Origin: Hungatella hathewayi
GTDB taxonomy: Bacteria; Bacillota; Clostridia; Lachnospirales; Lachnospiraceae
Assembly: GCA_025149285.1 (NCBI GenBank)
Contig: CP102274.1
Location: 4,428,001 to 4,492,000 of the forward strand
Length of the DNA: 64,000 nucleotides
Reading direction: 5' to 3'
In this document: positions 33,288 through 41,963 of the stretch, piece after piece
How positions within the stretch are numbered: the stretch's first letter is position 1
How the letters are laid out: every line of letters begins with the position of its first letter
Notes under the pieces: model-generated
The model's input: the letters and a program-made list of their open reading frames with translations, nothing else
What the model was told of the DNA's origin: nothing
The model's database searches: none
Translations under genes and position numbers: made by a program

Positions 33288-33500
33288 GTGAATACCCCTT
33301 TCCGCCTGTCAGACTGCTGTTTCTTATTTTTTAAAATTAGTATTAATTACTATTATTGTAATGATATCACATCTGCACTCCTTTTACAAGATAAACTTCG
33401 TTAAAATTTTGTAAACGCAGACAGAAAACTGTAAGGTCCCCTCCGGAGCTATCTGTGTTAAAATAACAGGAAGTGAAATAAAAAAAGAGGGGATTCGATT

Positions 33501-34298
33501 ATGAAGCAGTATACGATTGGAGACGTGTCAAAAAGGCTTGGAATCAGCCGTGACTCGCTCCGTTTTTATGAAAAAAAGGGGATCATCTCTCCGCAGAAGC
33601 TGGAAAACGGCTACCGGTGCTACAGCTATGAGGACACGAGAAAGCTTCTCGACATCATGTTCTACCGGAGGCTGAACTTCAGCATCGAGGACATCAACCG
33701 GATTCTTCACCAGAGTTCCTTTGGTTCTTATTATACCATGATCCAGGAAAAAATTGCAGAAGAAGAACAGGAAGTGGAACGGCACCGGCGTTCTTTGATC
33801 CATCTGAAGTATCTGACTCAGCTCTACAAGAATATTGATGACTATTTAAACCGATACGACATCCGGCCGCTCCGCCGCTATTACAAAGCAGATGAGAGTC
33901 TCATTGACAAGCTGGCCGTTCATGATTTATGCTATATCTATCAGGAATATCAACTCGGGGAAGGCATGCCGGAACAGGTGGATGAATACTATCTGTTCGC
34001 CGCGGATACTGCGGCCATCATCGGACTGGAAGAACAGTTATCCGGCCGCCTCTTTATTCAGCACGAACATTGTATCTACACAGTGATCGCATCCGCCAGC
34101 CGCATTCCCGACACCCGTTCCATCATGAAGGCGGTCTGCTGGGCCAGAGATCACGGATACTCGCTGGAAGGTACAGCCTACAGCGGATTCCTGCTGAGCT
34201 GTGCGGTCGATGAGATGCAGACAGAACGGACCGAAGAGGCAGAGACCAGCCAGCCGGTTTACTACATTGAACTGTATCTGCCGCTTAAGGAGCTATAG
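33501..34298 (+). CDS. MerR family transcriptional regulator
   Basis: A 265-residue MerR regulator: MKQYTIGDVSKRLGISRDSL then RFYEKKGIISPQ, with wing GYRCYSYEDTRKLLDIMF. A coiled coil follows (residues 80-110) and a C-terminal effector domain of about 150 residues with two Cys (YAICYI-type text is absent; seen are VHDLCYIYQ and EHCIYTVIA). The effector domain is not one I can name. An 8-bp palindrome CTCCGGAG lies upstream. It is divergent from the oxidoreductase gene and 60 bases before mscL. Confidence 0.88.
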   Translation: MKQYTIGDVSKRLGISRDSLRFYEKKGIISPQKLENGYRCYSYEDTRKLLDIMFYRRLNFSIEDINRILHQSSFGSYYTMIQEKIAEEEQEVERHRRSLIHLKYLTQLYKNIDDYLNRYDIRPLRRYYKADESLIDKLAVHDLCYIYQEYQLGEGMPEQVDEYYLFAADTAAIIGLEEQLSGRLFIQHEHCIYTVIASASRIPDTRSIMKAVCWARDHGYSLEGTAYSGFLLSCAVDEMQTERTEEAETSQPVYYIELYLPLKEL

Positions 34299-34358
34299 TC
34301 ATGAACCGCCGCCCTTCCCTCAGATGATACTCCACAAAAGAAAAGGAGGCTTTTATTT

Positions 34359-34814
34359 ATGAGTAAGGGAAAAGGAGTCATGCAGGAGTTTAAGGCGTTC
34401 ATTCTGAAAGGAAACATCATCGATATGGCGGTCGGCGTCATCATAGGCGGGGCATTCAGCAAAATTGTCACCTCTCTGGTCAATGATATTCTGATGCCGC
34501 TTTTGGGTGCTGTCACGGGAGGCGCTGACTTCAATACATTTAAAATTATTCTCAGTCCGGCCGTAACAGACGCGGCAAACCAAATTATTAAAGAAGAGGC
34601 GGCTGTTAAATACGGACTTTTCCTTCAGAATATACTGGATTTCCTGATTATCGGCGCCTGTATGTTCTTCATGATTAAAGCGGTAGCCATGGTCAGCTCC
34701 CGCTTCCGTCACGAGGAAGAAAAGAAGGAGGAAGCGGCACCGGCCGGTCCGACTCAGGAGGAACTGCTGGCTGAAATCCGCGATCTGCTAAAAGCACAGC
34801 AGAATGCAGAATAG
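34359..34814 (+). CDS. mscL: Large-conductance mechanosensitive channel MscL
   Basis: Pentameric membrane channel that opens under osmotic downshock. The N-terminal amphipathic helix and first membrane helix are canonical: FKAFILKGNIIDMAVGVIIG, then GGAFSKIVTSLVNDILMP. The periplasmic loop and TM2 (LFLQNILDFLIIGACMFFMI) follow, then a charged C-terminal helix (EELLAEIRDLL). At 151 residues it is of normal length. AAAAGGAGG precedes the ATG. A strong terminator follows. Confidence 0.95.
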   Translation: MSKGKGVMQEFKAFILKGNIIDMAVGVIIGGAFSKIVTSLVNDILMPLLGAVTGGADFNTFKIILSPAVTDAANQIIKEEAAVKYGLFLQNILDFLIIGACMFFMIKAVAMVSSRFRHEEEKKEEAAPAGPTQEELLAEIRDLLKAQQNAE

Positions 34815-34840
34815 AGAATGCCAAAGAAAAAGAATGAAAC

Positions 34841-34903
34841 AAAGAACCGGAAGCACCAGACCGGCCCTGTCACAGCGGCCATTCTGGTACTTCCGGTTCT
34901 TTT
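34841..34903. terminator. Bidirectional terminator after mscL
   Basis: Long stem AAAGAACCGGAAG / CTTCCGGTTCTTT with an inner ACCAGACCGGCC arm, between convergent genes. Confidence 0.87.
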
Positions 34904-34907
34904 CGTG

Positions 34908-36605
34908 TCAGGCTTCTTCCAGCATTACAATGACTCCACAGCTCTTTAAGCAAAGAGTTCCGTCTTCCTGCAGGGTACTGAGCGTCCCATCCGAAGCGCT
35001 GTCGTCATTGGTAAGCAGCACCCTGTAATTCTTTTTTGGAAGCCGAAGCTCCTTTTCCTCTTTCCCGAAATTAGCGGCAAGAAAGATGTGCTCTCCGCTC
35101 TCACTCTCCCGGTTGAAGGCAAAGATATCCTCATCTGCCTCGAAAGCCGGAACAAATCTGCCATAGGTCAGTATCTCACGGTACGCCTCCGATTTTCTCA
35201 GTGCGATCAGTTTCTGATAGAAACGAAGCACAGAATCCCCGTCTCTTAACTGATCCTCCACATTGATCTCTTTATAGTTTGGATTTACCTTCAGCCAGGG
35301 GGTTCCGGCAGTGAATCCGGCCTCATGCTCCCGGCTCCACTGCATCGGTGTCCTCGCATTGTCCCGGCTGTAACGGCAGCAGGCTTCCAGGGCCTCTTCC
35401 TCCGTGCAGCCCGCCTCCAGAGCCGTCCGGTACTGATCCTTTGTATTGATGTCGTCGTACTCATCGATGGTGTCCATGGGGCAGTTTCTCATACCGATCT
35501 CCTGCCCCTGATAGAGAAACGGAAGGCCGCGAAGGAGGATATTGACAGCCGCCAGCATCTTGATTCCTCTGGGATTTACCGCATGCTCCGGCAGATAGGT
35601 GGAGGCGCCGCGGGGCTCATCGTGATTCTCGATGATATTGGCCAGAAAACCAACATTCTGAACCTCCAGCTGGGATTCGATCACGGTCTTCTTCCACTCG
35701 GAGAACATGACCGGCTTCGCATCGTACCACCCATGTTCCCCTCCCGTCAGCAAATGGGCGGAAAAATCGAACATGGTGGAAAAATGGCCGTTTTCTCCCA
35801 CAAATTCCTTTAATTCCTCTTCCTTCATATTGAATACTTCCGCAACGGTAAAGGCGTGATACGGTTCGAAGGCCTTCTGCCGCAGTTCTTCCAGCAGTTC
35901 TCCAACGCCCTCCACCTCCTCCACCATTTTGGTACAGGCCGCCAGGCCATCAGGGCCGTCGGCCGGAAAATCCGGGAAATCGGGATCCTTTTTAATATTG
36001 ATGATGGCGTCGATCCGGAACCCTGCCACCCCTTTTTCCAGCCACCAGCGGATCATTGTGAAGAGTTCTTCCTTCATCTTCGGATTATTCCAGTTTAAAT
36101 CCGGCTGTTCCTTTGCAAACAGATGCAGGTAATAGAGATCGGTGCCCGGTACCGGCTCCCAGACGCTGCCTCCGAAATAGGAACGGTAATTGCTGGGGGC
36201 TCCGCCGTTTTTTCCTTTTTCAAAGTAAAAGTAGTCTGCATATTCGCCGTATGGATCTGCAAGTGCCTTCTGAAACCATTCGTGCTGGTCGGAGCAGTGG
36301 TTGATCACCAGATCCATCACGATCGCAATCCCTCTCTTTTTCGCCTCGGCCAGGAGCTCGTCGAACTCCTCCATGGTACCGAACTCCGGTGCGATCTTAT
36401 AGTAATCGGAGATGTCGTATCCCTGATCCACAAATGGAGACTGGTAAATCGGGGATATCCATACAATATCGATTCCCAGTTCCTTTAAATAGTCGAGTTT
36501 CTCTATAATTCCTCTCAAATCACCGATTCCATCCCCGTTTGTATCATAAAAGCTCTTGGGATAAATCTGATATGCCACTTTTTCATGCCACCATTTTCTT
36601 TCCAT
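34908..36605 (-). CDS. malL: GH13 alpha-glucosidase (oligo-1,6-glucosidase type)
   Basis: Cytosolic glycoside hydrolase that releases glucose from short alpha-glucosides such as isomaltose or sucrose analogues. The 565-residue length and the order of GH13 regions fit: DLVINHCSD (region I), GVAGFRIDAI (nucleophile Asp), FTVAEVFNM (acid/base Glu) and NIIENHDEPR (stabilising Asp); QIYPKSFYDTNGDGIGDL is the usual N-terminus. It could be an oligo-1,6-glucosidase, trehalose-6-phosphate hydrolase or dextran glucosidase; the Val before the catalytic Glu is typical of the alpha-1,6 type. No sugar transporter is adjacent. Confidence 0.9.
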   Translation of the reverse strand: MERKWWHEKVAYQIYPKSFYDTNGDGIGDLRGIIEKLDYLKELGIDIVWISPIYQSPFVDQGYDISDYYKIAPEFGTMEEFDELLAEAKKRGIAIVMDLVINHCSDQHEWFQKALADPYGEYADYFYFEKGKNGGAPSNYRSYFGGSVWEPVPGTDLYYLHLFAKEQPDLNWNNPKMKEELFTMIRWWLEKGVAGFRIDAIINIKKDPDFPDFPADGPDGLAACTKMVEEVEGVGELLEELRQKAFEPYHAFTVAEVFNMKEEELKEFVGENGHFSTMFDFSAHLLTGGEHGWYDAKPVMFSEWKKTVIESQLEVQNVGFLANIIENHDEPRGASTYLPEHAVNPRGIKMLAAVNILLRGLPFLYQGQEIGMRNCPMDTIDEYDDINTKDQYRTALEAGCTEEEALEACCRYSRDNARTPMQWSREHEAGFTAGTPWLKVNPNYKEINVEDQLRDGDSVLRFYQKLIALRKSEAYREILTYGRFVPAFEADEDIFAFNRESESGEHIFLAANFGKEEKELRLPKKNYRVLLTNDDSASDGTLSTLQEDGTLCLKSCGVIVMLEEA

Positions 36606-36812
36606 GGTCTTCCTCCTGCTGTTTCAAATGTACTGTCATTATAATACGGCTGCTTCCATATTTCTTGCAGTATACTTCCCATTTCTAACACAATTCTTCT
36701 GTCTTCTGTTTTTTCTTTCTCCAAAAATGTACGTTAGCCGGCATGTTGCTGTTCCGGATTCGTCTCCCCGGGCCGGAAAGCACGAAAAATACCGTTTTTT
36801 GTTAAAAAACGT

Positions 36813-36841
36813 TTGTATATTTATGATTTTTCTTTTATAAT
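36813..36841 (+). promoter_or_regulatory. Promoter of the CofE-like gene
   Basis: TTGTAT (36813-36818), 17 bases, then TATAAT (36836-36841), about 60 bases before the start codon. Confidence 0.72.
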
Positions 36842-36900
36842 AGATAGGCAGTCTTTTTCTAAACAGGGGAAATTGCGAAAGATAATGATAAGGAGAAATG

Positions 36901-38106
36901 ATGACTATGGAAGAACGTTTGATAGGGACAATTTCAAGAGGCGTACGTGCACCGATTATCCGCGAAGGAGATGACCTTGCAAAAATCGTTGTAGATTCCG
37001 TTATAAATGCTGCTGCCAGCAGCCGCTACGGCTTTGAGATACAGGACAAAGATATCGTTGCCGTTACGGAGGCAGTCGTTGCAAGAGCGCAGGGCAATTA
37101 TGCCAGCATTGACAACATCGCAGCTGATGTAAAGGAGAAATTCGGTGATGCATCCGTCGGAGTTATTTTCCCGATTTTAAGCCGTAACCGTTTCGCCATC
37201 TGTTTGAAGGGAATTGCCCGCGGCGTAAAAAAGGTCGTGCTTATGCTCTCCTATCCGTCCGATGAAGTCGGCAACCACTTAATCGACGAGGATGAGCTGG
37301 ATGCAAAGGGCGTGAATCCATGGGCTGATGTGCTGAGCGAAGAGAAATACAGAGAGCTGTTCGGCTATAAAAAACACACCTTCACCGGTGTTGATTATAT
37401 CGAGTACTACAAGGACGTGATCAAAGAGCAGGGCGCCGAAGTCGAGGTCGTTCTGGCCAATGACTGCCGCACCATCTTAAACTACACGGACAACGTCATC
37501 TGCTGTGACATCCACACTAGAGCGAGAAGCAAACGCCGCCTTCTGGCAGCCGGAGCAAAGAAAGTGTACTGTCTTGATGAGATCATGACAGAATCCGTCG
37601 ATGGAAGCGGATACAATGAAAAGTACGGTCTTCTCGGTTCCAACAAGGCAACGGAAGAGACCATCAAGCTGTTCCCGCGTGACTGCCAGCCATTCGTGGA
37701 CAGAGTTCACCAGATGATGATGGAGCGCACCGGCAAGCATGTGGAAGTGATGATCTACGGCGACGGCGCATTCAAGGATCCGGTCGGAAAGATCTGGGAG
37801 CTGGCCGATCCGGTCGTGTCACCGGCTTATACGGATGGTCTGGAAGGACAGCCCAATGAGCTGAAGTTAAAATACCTGGCTGACAACGATTTTGCCGATT
37901 TAAGCGGCGAGGAGTTAAAGAAGGCCATCTCTGAGAGAATCCGCACCAAGGATGACAATCTCGTAGGCGACATGGCTTCCCAGGGAACCACCCCCAGACG
38001 TTTAACGGATTTGATCGGTTCTTTATGTGACTTAACCTCCGGATCCGGAGATAAGGGCACGCCGATTATCTTTATTCAGGGATATTTTGATAACTATACG
38101 AAATAA
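36901..38106 (+). CDS. Coenzyme F420:gamma-glutamyl ligase (CofE)-like protein
   Basis: A 401-residue protein similar to coenzyme F420-0:L-glutamate ligase, which adds glutamates to F420 precursors. Motif-like blocks are GVRAPIIREGDDLAKIVVDS, DKDIVAVTEAVVARAQGNYA and GVIFPILSRNRFAICLKGIA near the N-terminus and DGAFKDPVGKIWELADPVVS later. It is longer than archaeal CofE. Several ATGs lie close together; 36901 is five bases after AGGAG. F420 is not known in Lachnospiraceae and no other F420 gene is here, so a different glutamyl ligase role is more likely; that is inference. It has its own promoter and terminator. Confidence 0.78.
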   Translation: MTMEERLIGTISRGVRAPIIREGDDLAKIVVDSVINAAASSRYGFEIQDKDIVAVTEAVVARAQGNYASIDNIAADVKEKFGDASVGVIFPILSRNRFAICLKGIARGVKKVVLMLSYPSDEVGNHLIDEDELDAKGVNPWADVLSEEKYRELFGYKKHTFTGVDYIEYYKDVIKEQGAEVEVVLANDCRTILNYTDNVICCDIHTRARSKRRLLAAGAKKVYCLDEIMTESVDGSGYNEKYGLLGSNKATEETIKLFPRDCQPFVDRVHQMMMERTGKHVEVMIYGDGAFKDPVGKIWELADPVVSPAYTDGLEGQPNELKLKYLADNDFADLSGEELKKAISERIRTKDDNLVGDMASQGTTPRRLTDLIGSLCDLTSGSGDKGTPIIFIQGYFDNYTK

Positions 38107-38161
38107 CGAACGGTATCTTTCCGCGCATCGTGCATAAGTTACCGCGGCAAATAAAAGAAAC

Positions 38162-38203
38162 CGGCGCCCCTGCCAACCGTGTGTTGAGGGGCGCCGTTTT
38201 TTT
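38162..38203 (+). terminator. Terminator after the CofE-like gene
   Basis: CGGCGCCCCT / AGGGGCGCCG stem followed by TTTTTTT; may also serve the convergent MerR gene. Confidence 0.87.
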
Positions 38204-38231
38204 ACATTCTTCCTTCCGGATAACTGGATAC

Positions 38232-39062
38232 TCATATATTTTTTACCACTGCCACCGCTATGCCCGAGCCAAAGACCAGCACGAACCAGATCACCAGCAG
38301 CCACAGCGGCCACTGGATCTCAAGCATCCGGTTGACCGGAATAATCAAAAGGCTGGAAAGGCAGACCTGATTAAATCCCACGATCTGCTTTTCATACCGC
38401 AGTCGTCTGTTTTCGGCACGTCTCACCAGGAGCTCTCCCCGTCTTCTCTTCTCTGCCTCATCGTCTCTTAAACCGGCTGTCACCGCCTGTAAGACAGAGG
38501 CTGCCAGGGTCACCAGCGTAACTGACAGCGTCCAAATGGTTATGACTTCCTCGGAAACCGGTATCCTTAAGACTGAATTAACCGGGAAAAATACCAGTGA
38601 CACGATTCCGCACATGGCCAGGAACCAGACAATTTTCCTCGCCAGGATCACCGGCTTCGTTCTGTCTTTCTTCATCCGTTCCGCCCCTCTCTTCTCTATA
38701 AACTCCATCTGTAAATCAAACAGTTCCGTATCCAGCGTTTGAAAATCCCAGTCCTTCTTTTTTAATTCCAGGCAAACCAGCTTCATCCGGCTGATGGCAG
38801 CCTCCTCCTCTCTCAGCTGACACTCCCGCTCTTTGAGGAGCTGTGCAAGAGACCGCTTTCCCTGCTGAAAACTCCGGATATCAGAAACCGGCACTCCCAG
38901 TGTCCGGAGATACTTGATTTTCTCCAGCACCTCTCTGTCCTCTTCCGTATAGTCCCGGTAATTATTTTCACCGCGGGCCGGAGACAAAAGCCCCTCCTTT
39001 TCGTAAAAGCGGATGTTCGCCTTCGTAATCCCTACCTGCTGCTCCATATCCTTAATCGTCAT
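38232..39062 (-). CDS. MerR family regulator with membrane-embedded C-terminus
   Basis: A 276-residue protein with a normal MerR HTH (MTIKDMEQQVGITKANIRFY, NYRDYTEEDREVLEKIKYLR) and a coiled coil to about residue 120. After a basic stretch there are about four hydrophobic segments (near 140-160, 172-195, 228-243 and 252-272), for example TIWTLSVTLVTLAASVLQAV and LWLLVIWFVLVFGSG. A soluble activator would not have these, so it may sense a membrane signal. The 3' end is convergent with the CofE-like gene. Its target and ligand are unknown. Confidence 0.85.
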   Translation of the reverse strand: MTIKDMEQQVGITKANIRFYEKEGLLSPARGENNYRDYTEEDREVLEKIKYLRTLGVPVSDIRSFQQGKRSLAQLLKERECQLREEEAAISRMKLVCLELKKKDWDFQTLDTELFDLQMEFIEKRGAERMKKDRTKPVILARKIVWFLAMCGIVSLVFFPVNSVLRIPVSEEVITIWTLSVTLVTLAASVLQAVTAGLRDDEAEKRRRGELLVRRAENRRLRYEKQIVGFNQVCLSSLLIIPVNRMLEIQWPLWLLVIWFVLVFGSGIAVAVVKNI

Positions 39063-39222
39063 TGTCCTTCGCCTCCTTCTTTCCTTTATTATAAGGGTTC
39101 AACAAGGTTGAATGTCAATCAAAAAAGAAAAATTTCAGACTGCAGCACTCTTTTATCCCGGAGATACAAGAAAAAAGGCCGGAAGCAGAATCTCTCCTGT
39201 CCCGGCCTGATACACCTTACTT

Positions 39223-41625
39223 CTATTTCACAACCAGATTTACAATCTTATTAGGAACGTAAATCTCTTTCACAATTGTCTTTCCTTCTAACAGCGGCAC
39301 GATCTTTTCATCCTTCACCGCAATGGCAAACGCCTCTTCCTTATCACAGTTCGCCGGCAGAGCCACCACGCTTCTCAGTTTGCCGTTTACCTGAACGCCT
39401 ACTTCCACGGTGGCATCCATGGTCTTTGCCTCGTCGTATACCGGCCATTCCGCCATGGAAAGGAATCCGTCTCCGCCCAGGCTTTCCCAGATCTCCTCAC
39501 AGAGATGCGGGGCGATCGGACATAACAGCTTGATATAGATGATGAGCTCGTCCTTCGTGATTGATCCTTTCGCGTAAATCTCATTCAGCAGCCCCATCAG
39601 TGCAGCTATGGCTGTGTTGAACTTCATTTCTTCAAGGTCATTCGATACCTTTTTAATCGTTTTATGGAAGGCAGTCTCCAGCTCTGGTGTTGCTCCCTCA
39701 CCACCGGCAATATCGCACAGTCCGGCAACACGTTCCAGGAAACGCTTGCAGCCCTTCACGGAACTGTCGCTCCACGGGGTTGCCGCGCCGTAATCGCCCA
39801 TGAACAGGACATACGTACGCAGAACGTCTGCACCGAACTCTTCCACAACGTCCAGAGGATCGACAACGTTGCCCTTGGATTTACTCATCTTGTCGCCATC
39901 CGGCCCGAGAATCAGTCCCTGAGCGGTACGCTTCGCATAAGGCTCTTCCGTATTCACCAGTCCCATATCATACAGGAAATGGTGCCAGAAACGGGAATAA
40001 ATCATATGGCGTGTTACGTGCTCCATTCCTCCGTTGTACCAGTCAACAGGCATCCAGTATTTTAATTTCTCAGGATCTGCCAGCGCCTCCTGATTATGAG
40101 GATCGATATATCTTAAGAAATACCAGGAGGAACCGGCCCACTGCGGCATGGTGTCCGTCTCGCGCTTCGCTGCTCCTTTACACTTCGGGCACGTACAGTT
40201 TACGAAGGATTCAATTCCGGCAAGCGGGGACTCGCCATCCTGGCCCGGCTCGAAATTGTCCACCTTCGGAAGACGGAGCGGTAATTCTTCGTAGGGAACC
40301 GGAACGACGCCGCAGACAGGGCAGTGAATGATCGGAATCGGCTCTCCCCAGTATCTCTGGCGGTTAAACGCCCAGTCCTTCATCTTATACTGTACACCGG
40401 CTTCTCCAACCCCCAGCTTCTCCAGCTCCTTCACCATGCGGGCGATGGAATCCTTCTTATTGGTCAGGCCATTTAAGAAATCGGAATTAATCATCTTGCC
40501 TTCGCCGGTATATGCCGCCTCGGAGATGTCGCCGCCCTCAATTACCGGAATAATGTCGATGCCAAACTTTTTAGCAAACTCGTAGTCACGGTCGTCATGA
40601 GCCGGTACGGCCATAATCGCGCCGGTGCCGTATCCCATCATAACATAATCTGCAATATAGATCGGAATCTTCTTGCCTGTCAGCGGATGAACCGCGCTCA
40701 GCCCGTCGATACAGACTCCGGTCTTCTCTTTTACCAGCTGAGTACGCTCAAACTCCGTCTTCTTTGCGCATACTTCTCTGTATTCCTTAATCGCATCCAT
40801 GTTGCCGATCTCATCTGCATATTTATCAATCATCGGATGCTCCGGCGCAATTACCATAAAGGTAACGCCAAACAGCGTATCCGGACGAGTCGTGTAGATA
40901 CGGAACGACTCTTCTTTGTCAGCAAGGCTGAAATCTACAAACGCACCTTCCGATTTGCCGATCCAGTTTACCTGCTGCTGTCTGATATTCGGTAAGTAAT
41001 CCACGGTATCCAGCCCTTTTAAGAGCTTGTCCGCGTATTCCGTGATTCTTAAAAACCACACGGATTTGGACTTCTGCACGATGTCGCTGTGGCAGATATC
41101 ACATTTTCCGCCCTGGCTGTCCTCGTTGGATAAGACAACCTTGCAGGAAGGACAGTAGTTTACGAGAGCCGTATCGCGGAACACAAGGCCCTTCTCAAAC
41201 ATCTTTAAGAAAATCCACTGGGTCCATTTATAATAGTCCTCATCCGTGGTGTCGACTACTCTCGACCAGTCAAAGGAGAATCCCACTTTTTTCAGCTGAT
41301 TGGAAAATCTGGCAATGTTATCGTCTGTAATCTTTCTTGGGTGAACACCGGTCTTGATCGCATAGTTTTCTGTCGGAAGTCCAAAGGCGTCAAATCCAAT
41401 CGGGAATAAGACGTTATATCCTTCCATCCTGCGTTTTCTCGAAATCACTTCCAGGCTTGAGTACGCCTTGATATGGCCGACATGCATACCGGCTCCGCTC
41501 GGGTACGGAAATTCTACCAGGCCATAAAACTTCGGTCTCTCATCGTTGTCCACGGCCTGGAAAATGCGGGCGTCATCCCACTTTTTCTGCCATTTGGGTT
41601 CTATCTTTTTAAAATCGTGCTTCAT
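39223..41625 (-). CDS. leuS: Leucyl-tRNA synthetase
   Basis: Charges tRNA-Leu; class I synthetase with an editing domain. I place the start at MKHDFKKIEPKWQKKWDDAR (41625), after GGAGG with a six-base gap; the longer frame would start inside the promoter. The HIGH motif appears as YPSGAGMHVGH and KMSKS as GDKMSKSKGNVVDP. The editing domain, with TTRPDTLFGVTF, and the zinc-type Cys pairs CPSCKVV and CDICHSD are present. At about 800 residues it is full length. No T-box leader is seen; instead it has a plain promoter. Confidence 0.97.
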   Translation of the reverse strand: MKHDFKKIEPKWQKKWDDARIFQAVDNDERPKFYGLVEFPYPSGAGMHVGHIKAYSSLEVISRKRRMEGYNVLFPIGFDAFGLPTENYAIKTGVHPRKITDDNIARFSNQLKKVGFSFDWSRVVDTTDEDYYKWTQWIFLKMFEKGLVFRDTALVNYCPSCKVVLSNEDSQGGKCDICHSDIVQKSKSVWFLRITEYADKLLKGLDTVDYLPNIRQQQVNWIGKSEGAFVDFSLADKEESFRIYTTRPDTLFGVTFMVIAPEHPMIDKYADEIGNMDAIKEYREVCAKKTEFERTQLVKEKTGVCIDGLSAVHPLTGKKIPIYIADYVMMGYGTGAIMAVPAHDDRDYEFAKKFGIDIIPVIEGGDISEAAYTGEGKMINSDFLNGLTNKKDSIARMVKELEKLGVGEAGVQYKMKDWAFNRQRYWGEPIPIIHCPVCGVVPVPYEELPLRLPKVDNFEPGQDGESPLAGIESFVNCTCPKCKGAAKRETDTMPQWAGSSWYFLRYIDPHNQEALADPEKLKYWMPVDWYNGGMEHVTRHMIYSRFWHHFLYDMGLVNTEEPYAKRTAQGLILGPDGDKMSKSKGNVVDPLDVVEEFGADVLRTYVLFMGDYGAATPWSDSSVKGCKRFLERVAGLCDIAGGEGATPELETAFHKTIKKVSNDLEEMKFNTAIAALMGLLNEIYAKGSITKDELIIYIKLLCPIAPHLCEEIWESLGGDGFLSMAEWPVYDEAKTMDATVEVGVQVNGKLRSVVALPANCDKEEAFAIAVKDEKIVPLLEGKTIVKEIYVPNKIVNLVVK

Positions 41626-41656
41626 AATCTGCCTCCATTTTTTTGCTGATACGACC

Positions 41657-41685
41657 ATTATATAGATTCCTTCCATAAAATGCAA
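41657..41685 (-). promoter_or_regulatory. Promoter of leuS
   Basis: Minus strand: TTGCAT (41685-41680), 17 bases, then TATAAT (41662-41657). Confidence 0.72.
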
Positions 41686-41843
41686 GGTTTTGACCTCTCC
41701 GGTTTTACGATATGGAGGTTTTTACCAGTCAATGAAAGTCTTTTAAGCCGTATCTCATAAAAATTTTCCGTAGACAGCCATTCTCCTTCATTCGCTCCGC
41801 CCCCTGCTCATACGGAATCATTAAGGCCGGAGCCCCCCTGGTA

Positions 41844-41918
41844 AAGGAAAAACCGCCGGACAGTGTGCCACGCCGGACGGCGCAGGGAAATCATTCTTAC
41901 ATGACTTCCCTGCGCCGT
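41844..41918 (-). terminator. Tandem hairpins with terminator after purL
   Basis: On the minus strand a perfect 13-bp stem (ACGGCGCAGGGAA and complement, 41877-41918) is followed by a second stem (CCGTCCGG / CCGGCGG, 41853-41880) and TTTTTCC. The two stems share about four bases (41877-41880). Confidence 0.7.
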
Positions 41919-41963
41919 ATACGCGGTTCCAGCGGCTTCCTGATCCGGCCGCCGGTCTCTCAC

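Larger units (their letters stand above)
41626..41963. other. Gene-free interval between purL and leuS
   Basis: A 338-base stretch. It holds the leuS promoter (41657-41685), the terminator after purL (41844-41880) and a 13-bp hairpin beside it (41877-41918). No coding sequence or T-box is seen. Confidence 0.7.

Noticed and set aside
41920..41950. T-box leader for leuS
   Set aside because: TGGAACCGCG occurs on the minus strand, but it lies upstream of the purL terminator hairpins, lacks the AGGG before it, and is followed by a separate leuS promoter.
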